From CADEEV01 sp964442185 (lineage in GTDB: Bacteria; Acidobacteriota; Vicinamibacteria; Fen-336), in NCBI GenBank assembly GCA_964442185.1, contig CAYTWT010000149.1:1-64000 (forward strand): a stretch of 64,000 nucleotides of DNA, given 5' to 3'. The first letter of the stretch is position 1; each line of letters starts with the position of its first letter. Below the pieces are notes generated by a model. It saw only the letters and a program-made list of their open reading frames with translations. It ran no database searches and was not told the origin of the DNA. This document shows, piece by piece, positions 22,214-31,789 of this stretch. A program made the position numbers and the translations under genes.

Positions 22214-24238
22214 ATGGCGAAGAAGGAAAAGTTCGGCAAGTTCGTCCTGCTGGACGAGGTCGAAAGCTCGGGACTTGGCTCCGAGTACCGCGCCGCGAAG
22301 CTGGGAAGCACGGGTTTCGAAAAGATTGTCGCCCTGCTTCGGCTCGGACCCGAGCTGTCGAAGAACGCCAACTTCGCGAAGAACCTGATGGACCAGGCGA
22401 AGCTGGCTGCGCAGCTCCAGAACCCCAACATTTCGAGGATCTACGGGATCGGCAAGGTCGACGCGGCGTACTACATTTCGTACGAGTTCGTCGAGGGCAA
22501 GAGCCTGAAGGGCATCCTCGCCCGCTGCCGGCTCGACGGCTTCCCGTTCTCGGTCGACCACACTCTGCTCATCGCCAGCAAGATCTGCTCCGCGCTCGAG
22601 TACGCGCACGGCCGCAAGACGGAAGCGGGCGTTCGCTACTACCATGGCCTAGTGAACCCCGGAAGTGTGTTCGTGTCGTACGAAGGCGAGGTGCGGCTCC
22701 GCGGCTTCGGCTACTGGCCGAGCAAGTTGCGTGAGGCGGCCGGGCTGCGCGACGACGAGACGCTGTACCTCGCTCCCGAGCAAGCCAGCGGTGGCATGGG
22801 CGACACGCGCTCGGACATCTTCGCCGTCGGCGCGATCCTCTTCGAGACCCTCACGGGCCAGCCGCTCTTCCAGGGCGGCCGCCTGGCTGCGAGCGCCGAG
22901 CGCCTCGCCGGCGCCAAGCTGCAGAGCTCGACGGGCGACGACGACTCGCTGCCCAAGCCGATCGCCGAGATCTTGGGCCGTTCGCTCGCCGCCGATCCTG
23001 CTGGCCGCTACGCCGAGACCGCGGAGATGCGCAAGGCCATCGACACGCTGCTCTTCTCCGGCGATTTCACGCCCACGACCTTTAACCTCGCGTTCTTCAT
23101 GCACTCCCTGTTCCGCGAGGACATCGACAAGGAGTCGAAGCTGCTCAAGGAGGAGAAGGAAGCGAGCTACTTCGAATTCCTTACCGACGACACGACCAAG
23201 CTGATCAGCAAGGCGACCGCGCAGACAGTTTCGGTGCCCACGCCGGCGTCCGGCGCGCCGAGCACGACGGCCAAGGCCGAGACTCACCCGCCGATGCACA
23301 CGCCGGTCCCTGTCTCGGCGCCAGCCCACGAGCCGGCGCCCGCGCCGTCCGCCTCGGCGAAGGAGGCTGCCGCCGGCTTCACGTTCCACAAGGACGAGCC
23401 CAACAAGAGCAGCGCGCCGATGCTCGCTGGCGGAGTGCTCGTGGCGCTTCTGCTCGCGGGGGCAGGCTGGGTCCTGTTCGGCTCGGGTGCGGGCGGGCCC
23501 GCGAACACCGGGCCGCCCGCCACGACGATTTCGGCCGAAGCCATCGCTGCACAACAGAAGGTGAAGGAGCTCGAAGACAAGCTGAGGGCTTTCGAGGAAC
23601 AAAAGGCCGCGGCCGAAGCCCTGGCCGCCGAGGAAGCCAAAAAACAGCTCGAAGCCCAGGCGAAGGCCCTGGGCACCACTGCCGACCCCGCAGCCATCGC
23701 CAAGGCGCAGGAGGCCGCGGCCAAGAAGGCGCGCCTGGAGCAGGAAAGGAAGCAGCAGGAAGAGAAGAAGAAGCTCGAAGCGGCCAAGGCCGCCGAGGAA
23801 GCGCGCCTCGCCGACGAGCAGCGCAAGGCAGAGGCGGCGCGCGCAGTTGCGGCTGCGGCTGTGGCTGCGGCGACGACGACGCTGCCGCCCACCACGACCG
23901 TGCCGCCAACGACGCAGGCCGCCGTGAAACCCGGCGCGCTCGTCAATCTCGCTGACACAGGCGTGACCCCGCCGGTGCCGGACAAGACCCCGCCCCTTGC
24001 CTATCCGCCGATCGCGCTACGCCAACGCATCGAGGGCGCCGTCGAGTTGTCAGTGCTGGTTGATGACCGGGGCGTCGTGGCCGAGGTGCAGGTCGTTACG
24101 AGCGCAGGCGGCCGGGCGGGTCTCGACGAGGCCGCGGTGGAAAACGCCAAGAAGCGGAAGTACCGGCCTGCGACCAAGGACGGCGTGCCCGTCAAGGTCT
24201 GGATGCCGCTGCGCGTGCAGTTCAGGCTGCCGTCGTAG
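22214..24238 (+). CDS. Pseudokinase-coiled coil-TonB fusion membrane protein
   Basis: Residues 8-275 follow a bacterial PknB-type kinase (EFVEGKSL, LAPEQ at 186-190, SDIFAVGAILFETLTG at 200-215). Every catalytic residue is changed: the VAxK lysine is L42, the helix-C glutamate is Q61, HRD is HGL (144-146), the catalytic-loop asparagine is S151 and DFG is GFG (164-166). A Pro/Ala linker, a membrane helix (about 402-421), a charged coiled coil (about 440-555), a Thr/Pro stretch and a TonB C-terminal domain (593-674, YPPIALRQRIEGAVELSVLVD) follow. The kinase part should be cytoplasmic and the TonB part periplasmic. It probably senses or scaffolds rather than phosphorylates. Confidence 0.88.
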   Translation: MAKKEKFGKFVLLDEVESSGLGSEYRAAKLGSTGFEKIVALLRLGPELSKNANFAKNLMDQAKLAAQLQNPNISRIYGIGKVDAAYYISYEFVEGKSLKGILARCRLDGFPFSVDHTLLIASKICSALEYAHGRKTEAGVRYYHGLVNPGSVFVSYEGEVRLRGFGYWPSKLREAAGLRDDETLYLAPEQASGGMGDTRSDIFAVGAILFETLTGQPLFQGGRLAASAERLAGAKLQSSTGDDDSLPKPIAEILGRSLAADPAGRYAETAEMRKAIDTLLFSGDFTPTTFNLAFFMHSLFREDIDKESKLLKEEKEASYFEFLTDDTTKLISKATAQTVSVPTPASGAPSTTAKAETHPPMHTPVPVSAPAHEPAPAPSASAKEAAAGFTFHKDEPNKSSAPMLAGGVLVALLLAGAGWVLFGSGAGGPANTGPPATTISAEAIAAQQKVKELEDKLRAFEEQKAAAEALAAEEAKKQLEAQAKALGTTADPAAIAKAQEAAAKKARLEQERKQQEEKKKLEAAKAAEEARLADEQRKAEAARAVAAAAVAAATTTLPPTTTVPPTTQAAVKPGALVNLADTGVTPPVPDKTPPLAYPPIALRQRIEGAVELSVLVDDRGVVAEVQVVTSAGGRAGLDEAAVENAKKRKYRPATKDGVPVKVWMPLRVQFRLPS

Positions 24239-24363
24239 CTCAAACGCGTCGTGCCGGCCCTCGACGGGGCGCTCCTGAGAGCCGCGTCCTCGGGGCCACT
24301 CGTACGGAGTTTGCTCCAACGGCGCTTTGCGCGTCGCTGCGCAGGCGTCAGCCTAATCCGCGC

Positions 24364-24765
24364 TCATGTCTTCCACCGGAACTGGGAGATCTCCGCCTGC
24401 TCTAGGCCGTGGCCGAGCAAAACTGCCAAGGTGCGACCGGAGACCACGAGGACCCGATCCGGTGTGACGGCCATGTCGTTGACACCCGGCGTGCCTGTCA
24501 CTCGAAGGCGCCAGAAGGTGGGCAGATGCCGCCCTCCGCTCTTCTCCCGGAAGAACTCGCTCTCTTCCACGCGCGCTGGTTCAAGACTGAACCCCGAGGG
24601 GTTCGGCAGACGCTCGAGCGATTGACGCAGCGCGTCGGTGACGAGCAGATCGGGATGTGCCTCGATCAGGTCGTCACCGAGCCACCAGTCGAGCCGGTAG
24701 GGCCCTTGTCTCCCGGGACCGGTCGAGTGACCCGTTTGTTCGGGGCGCACGGCGAGGAAAGGCAT
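24364..24765 (-). CDS. Hypothetical protein, 133 residues
   Basis: The protein MPFLAVRPEQ...RWKT has no signal peptide or membrane helix. Its core has YRLDWWLGDDLIEAHPDLLV, then a Leu-rich helix, and later PTFWRLRVTG and DRVLVVSGRTLAVL. The GDDLxExxPxLLV layout is reminiscent of small immunity-like proteins, but I cannot assign a family. The ATG at 24765 follows GGAG and a TATACT-like box. It stands alone between two unrelated operons. The 125 nt after it (24239-24363) show nothing clear. Confidence 0.55.
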   Translation of the reverse strand: MPFLAVRPEQTGHSTGPGRQGPYRLDWWLGDDLIEAHPDLLVTDALRQSLERLPNPSGFSLEPARVEESEFFREKSGGRHLPTFWRLRVTGTPGVNDMAVTPDRVLVVSGRTLAVLLGHGLEQAEISQFRWKT

Positions 24766-24887
24766 GGCGCTCCAGAGTATAGGTCGATCGCAGCTGGGCC
24801 AGGGTGACCTCGACGAGCGTGTGCGCGGATTCCCAACGGACGTCGCTGCCGAGGACACGAAGTTCAGGTGCGTTAGAGCGCGACCCG

Positions 24888-24920
24888 TTGAAATGAAAAC
24901 GGGGGCCGGCTTCGGCCCCC
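24888..24920 (-). terminator. Rho-independent terminator of groES-groEL
   Basis: On the minus strand, 31 nt after the groEL stop, an 8-bp stem (GGGGGCCG/CGGCCCCC, 24901-24920) with a 4-nt loop is followed by GTTTTCATTTC. It is the clearest intrinsic terminator in the window. Confidence 0.75.
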
Positions 24921-24950
24921 CCTTTGAACGTCTGAACTGATGGAAGCGGC

Positions 24951-26582
<1,632 letters not shown>

Positions 26583-26620
26583 GTTTACTGATCTCCCTTA
26601 GTTTGTGTTCTCTTCTCGAC

Positions 26621-26908
26621 TCAACCGATCACCGCGAGGACTTCGTCCTCACGCAGGATCAGATACTCCTCGCCGTCGACCTTGATCTCGCTGCCGGAGT
26701 ACTTGCCGAAGAGGATCTTGTCCCCGGCCTTGACGTCGAGTGCTAGCTTGGTGCCGTTCTCGAGAACCTTCCCGTTGCCAACGGCAACGACCTTGCCCTC
26801 CTGCGGCTTCTCCTTGGCGGAATCGGGGATGATGATGCCCCCCTTGACGGTTTCCTTTTCCTCGATACGCTGGACCAGCAGGCGGTCGTGAAGTGGACGG
26901 ATCTTCAT
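26621..26908 (-). CDS. groES: Co-chaperonin GroES (Hsp10)
   Basis: GroES caps the GroEL ring. MKIRPLHDRLLVQRIEEKE, the mobile loop around ETVKGGIIIPDSAKEKPQEG and the C-terminal KVDGEEYLILREDEVLAVIG match the family. It has 95 residues. The start follows AGGAGAGG after a short leader that holds the second CIRCE. Confidence 0.97.
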   Translation of the reverse strand: MKIRPLHDRLLVQRIEEKETVKGGIIIPDSAKEKPQEGKVVAVGNGKVLENGTKLALDVKAGDKILFGKYSGSEIKVDGEEYLILREDEVLAVIG

Positions 26909-26952
26909 GCGTGTTACCTCTCCTTAGAAAGAGTTAAGTTCGGGTGAGGGAG

Positions 26953-26979
26953 TTGGCACTCACCCTTGACGACTGCCAA
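26953..26979 (-). promoter_or_regulatory. CIRCE operator 2 (leader copy)
   Basis: On the minus strand TTGGCAGTC, 9 nt, then GAGTGCCAA. This keeps the CIRCE spacing with two or three substitutions in each arm. It covers the expected transcription start of groES, a position where bound HrcA would block initiation. Confidence 0.75.
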
Positions 26980-27008
26980 TAGTACGCCCCGGGCTGGCAC
27001 TCTGTCAA
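26979..27008 (-). promoter_or_regulatory. groESL promoter
   Basis: On the minus strand TTGACA (27003-27008) is followed after 18 nt by TACTAT (26979-26984). The -35 box lies entirely inside the 9-nt loop of CIRCE operator 1. Transcription should start near 26972. Confidence 0.7.
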
Positions 27009-27020
27009 GCCGAGTGCTAA
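26994..27020 (-). promoter_or_regulatory. CIRCE operator 1
   Basis: On the minus strand TTAGCACTC, 9 nt, then GAGTGCCAG. The first arm is a perfect CIRCE consensus half and the second differs at two bases. It is the binding site of the heat-shock repressor HrcA, whose gene is not in the window. The element overlaps the stop codon of the Fis-like gene. Confidence 0.88.
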
Positions 27021-27214
27021 AGTTTGTACTCTTCGACCTTCTTGCCCAGCGTATTGCGGTGGATCTTGAGATCCTTGGCGGCCTTGGAGACGTTCCCACG
27101 ATGCCGCTGCAACATACGGGTAATAAAACGCTTCTCGAACTCGCGCCGGGCGTCGGAGAAGAGAATCCCCCTGTCGATCATCTCACCGATCAAGGCATCG
27201 AGCTGCTGCCTCAC
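27017..27214 (-). CDS. Small Fis-family HTH protein
   Basis: The 65 residues are almost only a Fis-type helix-turn-helix: FEKRFITRMLQRHRGNVSKAAKDLKIHRNTLGKKVEEY. Usually this domain ends an NtrC-type activator; here it is alone, behind a short helix (LDALIGEMIDRGILFSDA). The GTG start overlaps the purC stop (GTGA), and the last codons lie inside CIRCE operator 1. It could bind DNA as a dimer; the target is unknown. Confidence 0.8.
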   Translation of the reverse strand: MRQQLDALIGEMIDRGILFSDARREFEKRFITRMLQRHRGNVSKAAKDLKIHRNTLGKKVEEYKL

Positions 27215-28128
27215 TTGGGCCTCCCGTCGAGTTCTGCGCCTGTGATCAGGGCATAGGCCTCACGGTATTTCGCCCGCGTGCCCGCCACCACGTCCTCCGG
27301 TAGCGCAGGGCCTGGGGGCGTCTTTTCCCAGTGGAGTGTCTCGAGGTAGTCGCGCACGTACTGCTTGTCGAAGCTCGGCTGGCTGCGGCCCGGTTCGTAG
27401 CCGGCCTTTGGCCAGAAGCGCGAGGAGTCAGGCGTCAGAGCCTCGTCGATCCAGATCAGCCGGCCGTCCTTCACGCCGAACTCGAGTTTGGTGTCGGCCA
27501 GCAAAATCCCGCGAGATTCGGCGTGAGCGCGAGCCCGGCCATAGATCGCGAGCGTGACGTCGCGAACCTCGCGCGCGCGCGCCGCTCCGATCGTTTCTTC
27601 GACTTGCTCGAAAGAAATGTTTTCGTCGTGACCTTGCTCGGCCTTGGTCGAAGGCGTGAAGATCGGCGGCTCCAACCGATCGGACTCGCGCAGCCCTGCC
27701 GGCAGCGGAATCCCGCACACCGAGCCCGTCTTCTTGTAGTCCTTCCAGCCGGAGCCCGTGATGAAGCCGCGCACTACGCACTCGATCGGCAGCGGATCGG
27801 TCTTGGCGACCAGCATCGAGCGGCCCTCCAGCTGATCGCGGTAATCCCGCAGCGGCTCCGGGTAGGCGTCGACGTCGCTCGTCACGACATGGTTGGGGAT
27901 CACGTCGGCGAGCAGGCGGAACCAGAACAGAGATAGTTGCGTCAACACCCGGCCCTTGTCCGGGATCGGCGTCGGGAGCACCACGTCGAAGGCCGAGAGC
28001 CGATCCGTCGTGACGATCAGCAAGAGGTCGCCGAGGTCGTAGACGTCGCGAACCTTGCCGCGCCGCCACAGCGGCACGACCGGGATCTTGGTTTCCAGGA
28101 TCGAGCGGTAGTCGTTGGCCACAGGCAT
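27211..28128 (-). CDS. purC: SAICAR synthetase
   Basis: PurC joins aspartate to CAIR using ATP in purine synthesis. RRGKVRDVYDLGDLLLIVTTDRLSAFDVVLP, the CVVRGFITGSGWKDYK stretch and DTKLEFGVKDG are family motifs. At 305 residues it is the long form. It heads a two-gene unit with the Fis-like gene. A weak TTGCGC-18-TAGACT pair is seen upstream on the minus strand. Confidence 0.95.
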   Translation of the reverse strand: MPVANDYRSILETKIPVVPLWRRGKVRDVYDLGDLLLIVTTDRLSAFDVVLPTPIPDKGRVLTQLSLFWFRLLADVIPNHVVTSDVDAYPEPLRDYRDQLEGRSMLVAKTDPLPIECVVRGFITGSGWKDYKKTGSVCGIPLPAGLRESDRLEPPIFTPSTKAEQGHDENISFEQVEETIGAARAREVRDVTLAIYGRARAHAESRGILLADTKLEFGVKDGRLIWIDEALTPDSSRFWPKAGYEPGRSQPSFDKQYVRDYLETLHWEKTPPGPALPEDVVAGTRAKYREAYALITGAELDGRPK

Positions 28129-28260
28129 TCGGCGATGCGCTCTCTTCGAAGGGTTCGATTTTGCGAAGCCGGGAGTCTACCGGAAGCGGATTTCCCGGCG
28201 CAAGGCGAAGAGGCTGCGAAGCGAGTGCCAGATCAACTCTGGCGCGGAGCGGCTGCGGGA

Positions 28261-28306
28261 GCCCGAAGGGCGCGGGGGGCCGCTTGCTAAATACCCCCCG
28301 AGCTTC
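28261..28306 (-). terminator. G6/C6 hairpin after the DUF4097 gene
   Basis: On the minus strand, 6 nt after the stop, CGGGGGG (28294-28300) pairs with CCCCCCG (28273-28279) around a 14-nt loop, then GCCC-TTC-GGGC (28261-28271) follows. No U-tract is present, so termination would be atypical. The rest of the 178-nt gap to purC shows no other signal apart from the weak purC promoter. Confidence 0.4.
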
Positions 28307-29695
28307 CTAGAAGACGCGCACGTCTCCGTGGCTCGCGGAAAGCTTTACCAGGCCGCCGCCCTCACCGAGCCGGCCGACGAGGCGCTCGTCGCTCGACTCC
28401 GACGTCGTGAGGCCAGGCAGCGTGACGTCGAGCGAGCCGGAGTCGGTCGTTGCTTGCAGTTCGAAGCGGCTGCCCGGCGGGACTTGCAGTTGCACGTCGC
28501 CATACGTCGCGCTGGCCGACAGCGAGCCCACCAGCGGCCCATCAGGCACGAGCCGCACGCTGCCGCGTTGCGCCTCGGCCTCGACCGGCCCGCGGAAGCC
28601 ATCCAGCAGGACGTCGTCGCCCTCGGCCTTGACGCGCGCGCCGGCGGCGATGCGGCTTGCGCGGACCGAGCCGTGCTCGACGCTGGCGGTGACGGCGCCG
28701 CCCACTTGCTCGATGTCCACGTCGTCGTAGCTGGTCTCGGCCGTGGCCGCGCCCTTGATGTCGGAGAGATTCGCCGCCCCGTGTTCGACCTTGACCCGCG
28801 CGTCCGCACCGACGTCCGTGAGCTCCACGTCGTCGTAGCTCGTCTCGACATCGGCGCCGCCCTGGATCCGGCTCGCCGTCACCGCCGTGTGCTCCCCACG
28901 CAGGTGGAGATCGCCGCGCACGTCTTCGACCGAGACATCCCCGTACTGCGTTTCCAGGCTGAGCCGGCCAGTGCGGGCCGTCGCGACGTTGCCGTGGGCC
29001 TGGTTGATCCGCACCGCCGAACCGGCATCTGCGAGCGTCACGTCCCCGTGGCGGGCGCTGATCTCGAGCTCACCCGCGACCCTGTCGATGCTGGCGTCGC
29101 CGTGGCTCACGCTCACCTTCGCAGGCCCGGCAACGTCGCGCAGCTTCACGTCGTCGTAGGAGCCTTCGATCGTGGCGGAAGCGACCTCGGCCACGTCCAC
29201 AGCGCCGTGTTCGTTCTTGACCTCGACCTCGGTCCCCGGAGGCACCCGCAGGCTGAGATGGGTCTCGAAGCCGATCGAATCGAAGCGGAAGGGCCCGATC
29301 GGCTCGATGTCTCGCTCCAGCTCAGCCCGATTCGTGGTCACGTGCAGGACGCCAGCCGTGAGTTCCGTGCGCACGACCAGGCGATCTGCGAATTCGCGGG
29401 CTTTCGCCTCGTCCGGCATGAAGACCACCTTGCGCAGCTTGACCTCGACGGCCCCGGGCGCCCCGGGTCGCACATCGACTGTGCCGAAGGCGTTCTCGAC
29501 CGCAGCCCGCGTGCCGGACGGAACCTCGCGCGTCTCGCTCGCTTCGTAGCTGAAGGCTGGCCCCTGGAAGCGTCCGCCCAGCACCACCCAGCCGAACGGG
29601 CCCGCGTCGATGCGCTCGCGAATCCGGTAGGCCGTCTCGATCCCGCCCCCCGCGGCGAGGATGCCGACCAGCAGAACGACCTTGCCCGGTCTCAC
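28307..29695 (-). CDS. DUF4097-type beta-helix repeat protein
   Basis: After a signal-anchor (about 4-20, GKVVLLVGILAAGGG), the 462 residues form a run of about 20-22-residue beta repeats with a HGDV/YDDV/YGDV signature (for example SYDDVKLRDV, SHGDASIDRV, RHGDVTLADA, QYGDVSVEDV, SYDDVELTDV). At least twelve turns are visible, fitting the right-handed beta-helix of DUF4097/DUF2807 proteins at the cell surface or periplasm. It is last in the ECF sigma operon. GTG start, 1 nt after the preceding stop. Confidence 0.8.
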   Translation of the reverse strand: MRPGKVVLLVGILAAGGGIETAYRIRERIDAGPFGWVVLGGRFQGPAFSYEASETREVPSGTRAAVENAFGTVDVRPGAPGAVEVKLRKVVFMPDEAKAREFADRLVVRTELTAGVLHVTTNRAELERDIEPIGPFRFDSIGFETHLSLRVPPGTEVEVKNEHGAVDVAEVASATIEGSYDDVKLRDVAGPAKVSVSHGDASIDRVAGELEISARHGDVTLADAGSAVRINQAHGNVATARTGRLSLETQYGDVSVEDVRGDLHLRGEHTAVTASRIQGGADVETSYDDVELTDVGADARVKVEHGAANLSDIKGAATAETSYDDVDIEQVGGAVTASVEHGSVRASRIAAGARVKAEGDDVLLDGFRGPVEAEAQRGSVRLVPDGPLVGSLSASATYGDVQLQVPPGSRFELQATTDSGSLDVTLPGLTTSESSDERLVGRLGEGGGLVKLSASHGDVRVF

Positions 29696-29696
29696 C

Positions 29697-29894
29697 TCAA
29701 GCCCTCCGTGCCGAGAACGTCTTGTAGAGCTCGGCCGCGCCCCAGATCACAAGCACGAGCGGCCAGCTTAGACGCGCGCTCCGCAGCAGGTCGACGTAGC
29801 CGAGGCTCGCAAGCGTCGCGAGGATGCCGAGGCCGAGCAGGCCCGCGCCCAGTGCTATGCCCTCGGGCTTGAAGTGACGGGCCGCCATCGTCAT
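29697..29894 (-). CDS. Small two-helix membrane protein
   Basis: The 65 residues contain two membrane helices (about 13-32, IALGAGLLGLGILATLASLG, and 44-56, WPLVLVIWGAAEL) and a basic tail (FSARRA). It resembles the LiaI/LiaF-type helices of the neighbouring gene. The ATG overlaps the previous stop (ATGA). Function is unknown; the operon suggests an envelope role. Confidence 0.65.
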   Translation of the reverse strand: MTMAARHFKPEGIALGAGLLGLGILATLASLGYVDLLRSARLSWPLVLVIWGAAELYKTFSARRA

Positions 29895-30403
29895 TCCTTG
29901 TGGCGCTTGGCGAGCGAGCTCTTGAGCATGAAGCCGCCGGCGACGATCAAGAGCAGCGGCCAGTACCGCGCCACCGAAGCCAGGTTGAGCCAGCCCAGGT
30001 TGTTGAGGAGCAGGAGCACGCCCAGGCCAATCAGCGTGACTCCCCAGCCGGGACCCTCGACCCCATCCTCCTCGAACAGCCCCTGCTGCCGTGCGTTCGA
30101 CAACGCCGCGGAACGAAACGCGTCGACGATGCCGTAGAAGTAGGCCAGCGGCAGGAAGAAGGCCCAGGGCAGCGGGTTTTCGTGGTTGACCATTACAGTG
30201 ATCGACCCGAAGAAGACCATGAAGATCACGAGTGCTTTCGAGATCTGGCCGTTTGCGATCTGCCCGAGGCCGGGGAACAGGAAGCCCAGGCCGGCGGCGA
30301 TGAAGGGATTGCGCCCGGCGCCGCCGCCTCCCGCGGGCGCCGGCGCTACGGACGGAAGCGGGGGCGGCGTCTGGTTTTCGGGACTGGGGATCGTGCTGCT
30401 CAT
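29891..30403 (-). CDS. TM2/LiaF-like membrane protein
   Basis: The 170 residues have a Pro-rich cytoplasmic start, then about four membrane helices: AAGLGFLFPGLGQIANGQ (a TM2-like GLGQ turn), a second (ALVIFMVFFGSITVMV), a third (PWAFFLPLAYFYGIVDAF) and, after a short linker, LIGLGVLLLLNNLGWL with YWPLLLIVAGGFML. The last pair is like DUF5668/LiaI-LiaF N-termini. It is probably an envelope-stress membrane protein. Confidence 0.7.
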   Translation of the reverse strand: MSSTIPSPENQTPPPLPSVAPAPAGGGGAGRNPFIAAGLGFLFPGLGQIANGQISKALVIFMVFFGSITVMVNHENPLPWAFFLPLAYFYGIVDAFRSAALSNARQQGLFEEDGVEGPGWGVTLIGLGVLLLLNNLGWLNLASVARYWPLLLIVAGGFMLKSSLAKRHKE

Positions 30404-31092
30404 GACCTTGCTCCTTGCTCTGCGGGCTCTCTTGAGCGCCTTTCCTGGCGCTCGTAGGGTTGAACGATGGGTGTCTGGTCTGAGTTCGAAATTGTCTTGG
30501 AATCACTCGATTCGGCAGGTTCAGGGCTGGGCTGGGCCCGGCGTCTTTCGAGCAGCCGGCGGTAGTCTTCGACGCGTTCCTGGACCCGGTCGAGCCGCCC
30601 TTCGAGGGCGGTGCCGACCACGATCTTCAGCAGGCGCAGGTCTTCGACCAGGCGATCCTTGCGCTCGGCCAGGTGAACCGCAGTGCTTACTGTCCGCGCC
30701 CACAGCCGGCTCAGTCGGCCCTCGGTTCCAAGCGCCCCCGAAGCGCCGAGCAGTCCGAGCGTCAGCGCGATCGCAAGCACGGCGGCCACCAGCTGCAAGC
30801 CCAGCGGCAGTTGTTGAACCCGTGGTCGCACTTTCCTCGGCGACACGGCCGCAGCCGGGGCCGCAAGGGCAGCCGCGGCTGCCCTTGCGGCGAGGCCGGG
30901 TGGGGTTGCGAACGGGTGATCGCGGACCCGGTGCAAGACGTCCACTACTTCGCCGAACACCTCGCGAAGCGCCCGACAGGTTGGGCAGGAATCGAGATGC
31001 GCTTCGAGACCCCGGCGCGGGGCTTCTGCAAGCGTGCCGTCGTAGTGGTCGGAGAACAGCTCCTCCGCCTGTGCGCACAGGAGCGCGCTCAC
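30400..31092 (-). CDS. Zinc-finger anti-sigma factor
   Basis: The 230 residues start with an anti-sigma zinc-binding domain (HLDSCPTCRAL, the HxxxCxxC motif near residue 32), followed by an Ala-rich linker, one membrane helix (about 97-117, LQLVAAVLAIALTLGLLGAS), and a charged coiled-coil periplasmic part. It should hold the ECF sigma factor encoded just upstream until a signal releases it. GTG start overlapping the sigma stop (GTGA). Confidence 0.8.
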   Translation of the reverse strand: MSALLCAQAEELFSDHYDGTLAEAPRRGLEAHLDSCPTCRALREVFGEVVDVLHRVRDHPFATPPGLAARAAAAALAAPAAAVSPRKVRPRVQQLPLGLQLVAAVLAIALTLGLLGASGALGTEGRLSRLWARTVSTAVHLAERKDRLVEDLRLLKIVVGTALEGRLDRVQERVEDYRRLLERRRAQPSPEPAESSDSKTISNSDQTPIVQPYERQERRSREPAEQGARS

Positions 31093-31664
31093 GCGCGACC
31101 CTTCTGGGCGTTGCGCCGCGCCAGTAGCCGCTTCGCGAGCTCCAGTCGCGCGCGGTTGACGCGGCTCTTCACGGTGCCGAGCGGGATGCGGAGGGTGTTC
31201 GCCACTTCCTCATAGGGTAGTCCCTGAAGATCGCAAAGGATGAGCGGCTCCCGAAGCTCGACGGGCAGGGCGCGGATGCCCTTTTGCACCATCTGGACGC
31301 GCTCGGCGCGTTCCAGCGCCAGCACAGGGCTCTCCTCTCCGGAGCCGATCGTCTCCAGCAACTCCGGATCGTCGGTCCGGCGCAGGCGCTCCTCACGGCG
31401 CCGGCGGTAGTGGTCGATCGCGTGGTTGCGCGCCACCGTCATCAGCCAACTGCCGAAAGCGCCTTCGCTCGAGCGGTAACGATCGAGGCTCTGGTAGACG
31501 CGCACGAAGACCTCCTGCGTCAGGTCCTCGGCCTCGTCGGCGCGCCCCGCGAAGCGATAGGCCATGCCGAACACGCGGCGCGTGTGGTGGTTTACGAGTT
31601 CGGTCCACGCCGCCTGGTCGCCGCGGCGGCAACGGCCGAGGAGATCGTCGTCGCCTTCGCTCAA
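31089..31664 (-). CDS. ECF-type RNA polymerase sigma factor
   Basis: The 191 residues hold region 2 (GMAYRFAGRADEAEDLTQEVFVRVYQSL) and region 4 (LPVELREPLILCDLQGLPYEEVANTL, GTVKSRVNRARLELAK). It is TTG-initiated (MSEGDDD). It leads a five-gene operon of sigma, anti-sigma, two membrane proteins and a DUF4097 protein, with a strong promoter upstream. Confidence 0.93.
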   Translation of the reverse strand: MSEGDDDLLGRCRRGDQAAWTELVNHHTRRVFGMAYRFAGRADEAEDLTQEVFVRVYQSLDRYRSSEGAFGSWLMTVARNHAIDHYRRRREERLRRTDDPELLETIGSGEESPVLALERAERVQMVQKGIRALPVELREPLILCDLQGLPYEEVANTLRIPLGTVKSRVNRARLELAKRLLARRNAQKGRA

Positions 31665-31759
31665 CGCTCGAGCTCACTCCTCTGCCGTCCGCTTCCCGCC
31701 TCAAGAAACGGCGCCAGGCGGGCTGCGGTTCAGCTTTCTTGGCTGCGCAATGTAGAGGT

Positions 31760-31789
31760 TTGACGCTGAAGCGGACATTGTAGTAAAGT
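31760..31789 (+). promoter_or_regulatory. Promoter for the flippase-like gene
   Basis: TTGACG (31760-31765), 18 nt, then TAAAGT (31784-31789). It overlaps the divergent sigma-operon promoter, so the two could compete. A TATATGAT stretch at about 31807 is an alternative -10. Confidence 0.4.
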
